Source of the DNA: a virus
Direction: 5' to 3' (one strand)
Virus record (IMG/VR): IMGVR_UViG_3300020156_000441
Coordinates: 1 to 61,037 of that record
Length of the DNA: 61,037 nucleotides
Shown here: positions 58,112 through 61,037 of the stretch, piece by piece
Numbering within the stretch: the stretch's first letter is position 1
Layout of the letters: every line of letters starts with the position of its first letter
The notes under the pieces: generated by a model
Seen by the model: only the letters and a program-made list of their open reading frames with translations
Told to the model about the DNA's origin: nothing
Databases searched by the model: none
Position numbers and translations under genes: made by a program

Positions 58112-59613
58112 CGCCTGAGGACAACAGCGACATTTCCTTCCGCCACTTCGTGGAGGCGTGGAACCGGCAGCAAGATCAGACGACGCCGTTCCATCACCAC
58201 GGCATCGGCGCGTGGCTCAACTGCTTCCTCGACCGCGGGCAGCGGCACCTGCTGCTGATGGCCTTCCGCGGGGCGGGCAAGTCGACGCTGGTCGGGCTGT
58301 TCGCCGCGTGGCTGCTGTGCCGCGACCCCAACCGGCGCCTGCTGGTCCTGGCCGCCGACCTGCGGCTGGCGAAGAAGATGGTGCGCAACGTCAAGCGCAT
58401 CATCGAGCGCCACCCCATGACCCGCGGCCTGAAACCGAAGGAGCGCGACCAGTGGGCGGCCGACCAGTTCACCGTGGTGCGCCGGCTGGAACTGCGCGAC
58501 CCCTCCATGCTGGCGGCCGGGGTGGACGGCAACGTCACCGGCAACCGCGCCGACGTGGTGATCTGCGACGACGTCGAGGTCCCGCGCACCGCCGACACGG
58601 CGCTGAAGCGCGAAACCCTGCGCGAGGTGCTGCGCGAGGTCGACTTCCTGCTGGTGCCGGGGGGTGTGCAGCTCTACGTCGGCACGCCGCACAGCCACTA
58701 CACCATCTACGCCGAGGAGGGGCACGCCGACGCGGGCGAGAGCCGGCCATTCCTGGATGGCTTCCGCCGCCTCGTCCTGCCGGTCGTCGACAAGGATCGC
58801 AGCGCCTGGCCGGAGCGCTTCCCGCTGGAGCATGTGGAGCGCATCCGCCGCCGCTCCGGCCCCAACAAGTTCGCCAGCCAGATGCTGCTCCAGCCGGTGC
58901 CGGCGAGCGCCAGCCGCCTCGACCCCGACGACCTGCGCCCCTACCGGCACGAGCTGGTCTATCACGAGGGGCAGGGGCAGGCGATGCTGACGCTGAACGG
59001 CGTGCGCCTGATGTCGGCCACCGCGTGGTGGGACCCGTCCTGCGCGGCGCCGGACGAGGATGGCCGGCCGCCGGGCGACGACAGCGTGGTGGCCGCCGTG
59101 TTCACCGACGCGGCCGGGAACCACCACCTGCACCGCGTGCTGTACCTGCGCATCGACCGGAACGACCCGACGCAGCGCGCGGTGCAGCAGTGCCGCGCCG
59201 TCACCGCCTTCGTCCGCGACCTGAACCTGCCGGGCATCTATGTGGAGCAGAACGGGCTGGGCCGCTTCCTGCCCGAACAGCTGCGCGCGGAGATGCGGCG
59301 CGCCGGGGTGGCGGCGTCGGTGATCGGCGTGACCTCCACCAAGCCGAAGGCGAAGCGGATCCTGGAGGGGTTCGACGCGCGCCTCGCGGCGGGGCGCCTC
59401 CACGCGCACGTCTCGCTGTGGGACACGCCGTTCATCCGCGAGATGCGCGAATGGCGCCCGCAGGGGCGCAGCGGCGTGCGCGACGACGCGCTGGACGCGG
59501 TGGCCGGCTGCCTGCTGGCCGAACCCATCCGCTTCGAACACCCGCCGCCTCCCGCCCGGCCCACGGACTGGCGCCCGGGCGCGGTGGTGGCCGCGGCGGA
59601 GTGGGACGTATGA
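58108..59613 (+). CDS. terL: Podovirus-type terminase large subunit
   Basis: A GTG start at 58108 overlaps the tailspike stop. The 501-residue protein has Walker A in LLMAFRGAGKSTLVGLFAAW (about 54), Walker B in NVTGNRADVVICDDVEVPRT (about 150), and a C-terminal nuclease with MSATAWWDPSCAAPDEDG, YLRIDRN, GIYVEQNG and SGVRDDALDAVAGCLL. Location after the tail genes, not before the portal, follows T7-like order. The window therefore holds two unrelated packaging motors, this and the one at 25697-27415. Confidence 0.9.
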   Translation: MTPEDNSDISFRHFVEAWNRQQDQTTPFHHHGIGAWLNCFLDRGQRHLLLMAFRGAGKSTLVGLFAAWLLCRDPNRRLLVLAADLRLAKKMVRNVKRIIERHPMTRGLKPKERDQWAADQFTVVRRLELRDPSMLAAGVDGNVTGNRADVVICDDVEVPRTADTALKRETLREVLREVDFLLVPGGVQLYVGTPHSHYTIYAEEGHADAGESRPFLDGFRRLVLPVVDKDRSAWPERFPLEHVERIRRRSGPNKFASQMLLQPVPASASRLDPDDLRPYRHELVYHEGQGQAMLTLNGVRLMSATAWWDPSCAAPDEDGRPPGDDSVVAAVFTDAAGNHHLHRVLYLRIDRNDPTQRAVQQCRAVTAFVRDLNLPGIYVEQNGLGRFLPEQLRAEMRRAGVAASVIGVTSTKPKAKRILEGFDARLAAGRLHAHVSLWDTPFIREMREWRPQGRSGVRDDALDAVAGCLLAEPIRFEHPPPPARPTDWRPGAVVAAAEWDV

Positions 59614-59614
59614 G

Positions 59615-59645
59615 TTCCCGCCGCCGGGCATCCCGGCGGCGGGAA
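59615..59645. terminator. Bidirectional terminator between convergent genes
   Basis: A perfect 14-bp stem, TTCCCGCCGCCGGG (59615-59628) with its complement at 59632-59645, and a 3-base loop. It directly follows the terminase stop and lies at the end of the convergent secreted-protein gene. Confidence 0.7.
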
Positions 59646-59656
59646 ACACCGGCCGC

Positions 59657-60025
59657 TTACTTCTTCTTCCAGACCTCGGTGCCCTTGTTGCCCGGATCGG
59701 TGCGGCGCCACCACGGGCCCGACAGGGTGCCGTCGGGGTTCACGTTCATCAGCATGATGGTGTTCTTGCCATCCAGCACGGCCGCGATCGCCAGGACGCT
59801 GCCGGTCACCTGGCCGACGCCGACGTAGTCGCCGCCGTCCCACTTCACGCTCAGCGCGCCCGACTTCTCGTTCGTCACCACGACGGTGCCGGCCTCCTTG
59901 TAGGCCGAACCGTCGGTGTCGGTGCCGTTGTAGGTGTAGGTGCCGACGACGTTGGCCGACTGCGCCAGCGCCGCCCCCGCGAGGCCGACGACCAGCACCG
60001 ACGACAAAGCAAGCGTACGAAGCAT
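59657..60025 (-). CDS. Small secreted (periplasmic) protein
   Basis: ATG at 60025 gives 122 residues with a clear signal peptide, MLRTLALSSVLVVGLAGAAL ending AQS. The mature part is a small beta domain (NVVGTYTYNGTDTDGSAYKE, AGTVVVTNEKSGALSVKWDG). It is the only reverse-strand gene in the right arm of the outer element and has its own terminator, so it is probably expressed in the lysogen as cargo. Function unknown; a lipocalin-like barrel is possible. Confidence 0.7.
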   Translation of the reverse strand: MLRTLALSSVLVVGLAGAALAQSANVVGTYTYNGTDTDGSAYKEAGTVVVTNEKSGALSVKWDGGDYVGVGQVTGSVLAIAAVLDGKNTIMLMNVNPDGTLSGPWWRRTDPGNKGTEVWKKK

Positions 60026-60186
60026 TATTTCCCCCAGTCTTCGTGTCCCAAGACGTTGCCGCGCCGATGGGCCGGGCAACGACGCGAAGCTACCGCATCG
60101 GGGGTAATGCGCAAGAGTAATCGTCGATCTCGGCGCCCGTTTTGAACGGCCATCAACAATATTTTCTTTCTGTAACGGAGATGTCG

Positions 60187-60489
60187 ATGCCTGAAACCAT
60201 GAACGTGGTCTGGTGGATCACGGCCGTCGAGCTGCCTGTTTTCGGCGGCCTGTTCTGGCTGATCGCGCGGCTGCGCAAGGATTCCGAGGACGCCCTGGCC
60301 GCGCTGCGCACCCGCGCGGAGGCGGCGCAGGCGCAGGTCCGCGAAAGCCTCGCCGCCTACAAGCTGGAGGTCGCCAAGACCTACGTCTCCTTCGGCACGC
60401 TGAAGGACGTGGAAACGCGCCTGACCGATCACCTGCTGCGCATCGAGCGCAAGCTGGACTGCGGCGTCGCCGACGGGGGTGTGCGATGA
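60187..60489 (+). CDS. Holin-like membrane protein with coiled coil
   Basis: ATG at 60187 has GGAG 6 bp upstream. The 100-residue product has one membrane segment (NVVWWITAVELPVFGGLFWL) and a helical coiled-coil tail (DALAALRTRAEAAQAQVRES), ending in LTDHLLRIERKLD. Single-span proteins of this form precede endolysin genes in podophages. It overlaps the next gene by 4 bp. Confidence 0.7.
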   Translation: MPETMNVVWWITAVELPVFGGLFWLIARLRKDSEDALAALRTRAEAAQAQVRESLAAYKLEVAKTYVSFGTLKDVETRLTDHLLRIERKLDCGVADGGVR

Positions 60490-61037
60490 GCCGCGCCCGT
60501 CTGGTCCCGATGTCTCTGGTCCCGATGTCTCTGGTCCCGATGTCCGCCGCGACGCCGGCCGCCACTCCCGCCACCACGGCGCCGCCGGCCCCTTCCACCG
60601 CGCCCCCGGCCGCCGGTGGGCCCACCGAAGAAGCGGTCGACACCCTCGCCCGCACCCTGTGGGGCGAGGCGCGCGGCGAACCGGTTCGGGGAATCGAGGC
60701 GGTGGCGGCGGTGGTGGTCAACCGCGTCCGGCGAGCCGAACGGCGTGGCGGCCACTGGTGGGGCGGCAGCATCGTCGCCGTGTGCCGCAAGCCCTACCAG
60801 TTTTCGTGCTGGAACGCGAACGACCCGAACCGGGCCAAGCTGCTGGCGGTCACGGCGGCCGACCCGGTGTTCGCCACCTGCCTGCGCGTGGCGCGCCGCG
60901 CCGTTGCCGGGCTGCTGCCCGATCCGACCGGCGGGGCCACGCACTACCACCGTCTCGGCCTGCACCCGTCCTGGGCCACTGGCCATTCGCCGTGCGCGGA
61001 GATCGGCCGGCACCTGTTCTACGACGGCGTGGAATGA
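60486..61037 (+). CDS. SleB-type cell-wall hydrolase (endolysin)
   Basis: The 183-residue product ends at the window edge with a proper stop. After a low-complexity Pro/Ala/Thr N-terminus comes the SleB/CwlJ hydrolase_2 domain: VDTLARTLWGEARGEPVRGI with the catalytic Glu, EAVAAVVVNRVRRA, KPYQFSCWNANDPNRAKLLA and GATHYHRLGLHPSWATGHSP. It cleaves peptidoglycan at lysis. A 15-bp unit is repeated three times near the start (60501-60544), giving LVPMS repeats. Confidence 0.88.
   Translation: MSRARLVPMSLVPMSLVPMSAATPAATPATTAPPAPSTAPPAAGGPTEEAVDTLARTLWGEARGEPVRGIEAVAAVVVNRVRRAERRGGHWWGGSIVAVCRKPYQFSCWNANDPNRAKLLAVTAADPVFATCLRVARRAVAGLLPDPTGGATHYHRLGLHPSWATGHSPCAEIGRHLFYDGVE
60501..60544. repeat. 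Triplicated 15-bp unit in the hydrolase gene
   Basis: CTGGTCCCGATGTCT occurs three times in tandem, the last copy ending with a one-base change. Each unit brings an in-frame ATG, so several start codons are available. Confidence 0.75.

Larger units (their letters stand above)
1..61037. mobile_element. Outer podovirus-type prophage, late region (interrupted)
   Basis: Positions 1-8590 and 51769-61037 together hold one podovirus late module: repressor, portal, scaffold, capsid, tail tube proteins, tailspike, large terminase and lysis genes, all rightward except the repressor and one cargo gene. No replication genes or integrase of this element are in view, so its ends lie outside the window or are lost. 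The middle 43 kb is a second prophage inserted in the capsid gene. Intergenic palindromic repeats suggest long residence in the chromosome (inference). Confidence 0.8.

Noticed and set aside
56062-59613. A 1183-codon plus frame across tailspike and terminase
   Set aside because: Its first two-thirds read the tailspike out of frame and give Arg-rich sequence; only the final part coincides with the terminase, which has its own GTG start at 58108.
1-61037. Gene transfer agent instead of prophage
   Set aside because: The inner element has integrase, repressor and replication genes, and the outer gene order is that of T7-like podophages, not of the RcGTA cluster.
1-61037. CRISPR array
   Set aside because: No series of equal direct repeats with unique spacers was seen on either strand.

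Overview
The window is GC-rich DNA from an alphaproteobacterium. The strong third-position GC bias and an alphaproteobacterial-type SOS box (GAAC-N7-GAAC) fit a Rhodospirillales host such as Azospirillum; the genus is inference. Almost everything in it is prophage DNA, and there are two phages, one inside the other.

The outer element occupies about 1-8590 and 51769-61037. It is a podovirus-type late region in roughly T7-like order: S24-type repressor, SOS-box promoter, three small genes, portal, Bbp19-like protein, scaffold, major capsid, a small virion protein, two tail-tube/nozzle proteins, a coiled-coil virion protein, a pectate-lyase-fold tailspike, large terminase, a holin-like protein and a SleB-type cell-wall hydrolase. 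Two genes look like added cargo: a membrane-bound GGDEF-EAL protein between scaffold and capsid, and a secreted small protein on the opposite strand between terminase and holin. Large palindromic repeats sit in several of its intergenic gaps. A candidate small RNA or attenuator lies just upstream of the capsid gene.

The inner element (about 8583-51776, 43.2 kb) is a complete-looking siphovirus-type prophage. It sits inside the outer phage's capsid gene. An 8-bp sequence (GCCACTGG) is present at both junctions; removing the inner element joins the two capsid parts in frame into a 271-residue protein. Its left end carries two overlapping genes, a NA37/YejK-like nucleoid-associated protein and a membrane-anchored coiled-coil protein, then a tyrosine integrase, an excisionase-like gene, a leftward early operon, a CI/Cro-type switch with four ATGCG-N4-CGCAT operators, a rightward early region (regulators, ASCH protein, prim-pol/Toprim primase, methyltransferase, D5-type helicase), an iteron-like replication origin, HNH endonuclease, terminase, HK97-type head genes, long-tail genes with a programmed frameshift in the tail chaperone, a 2244-residue tape measure, an RCC1-type propeller protein among the tail tip genes, and a GH24 lysozyme with a membrane tail. 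The right end has an AT-rich gene with a HEPN-like motif and a tRNA/tmRNA 3'-end fragment.

The arrangement suggests that the inner prophage keeps the outer phage from making intact capsids unless it excises precisely, a possible case of regulated (active) lysogeny between two prophages. The two end modules of the inner phage are good candidates for phage-defence cargo.
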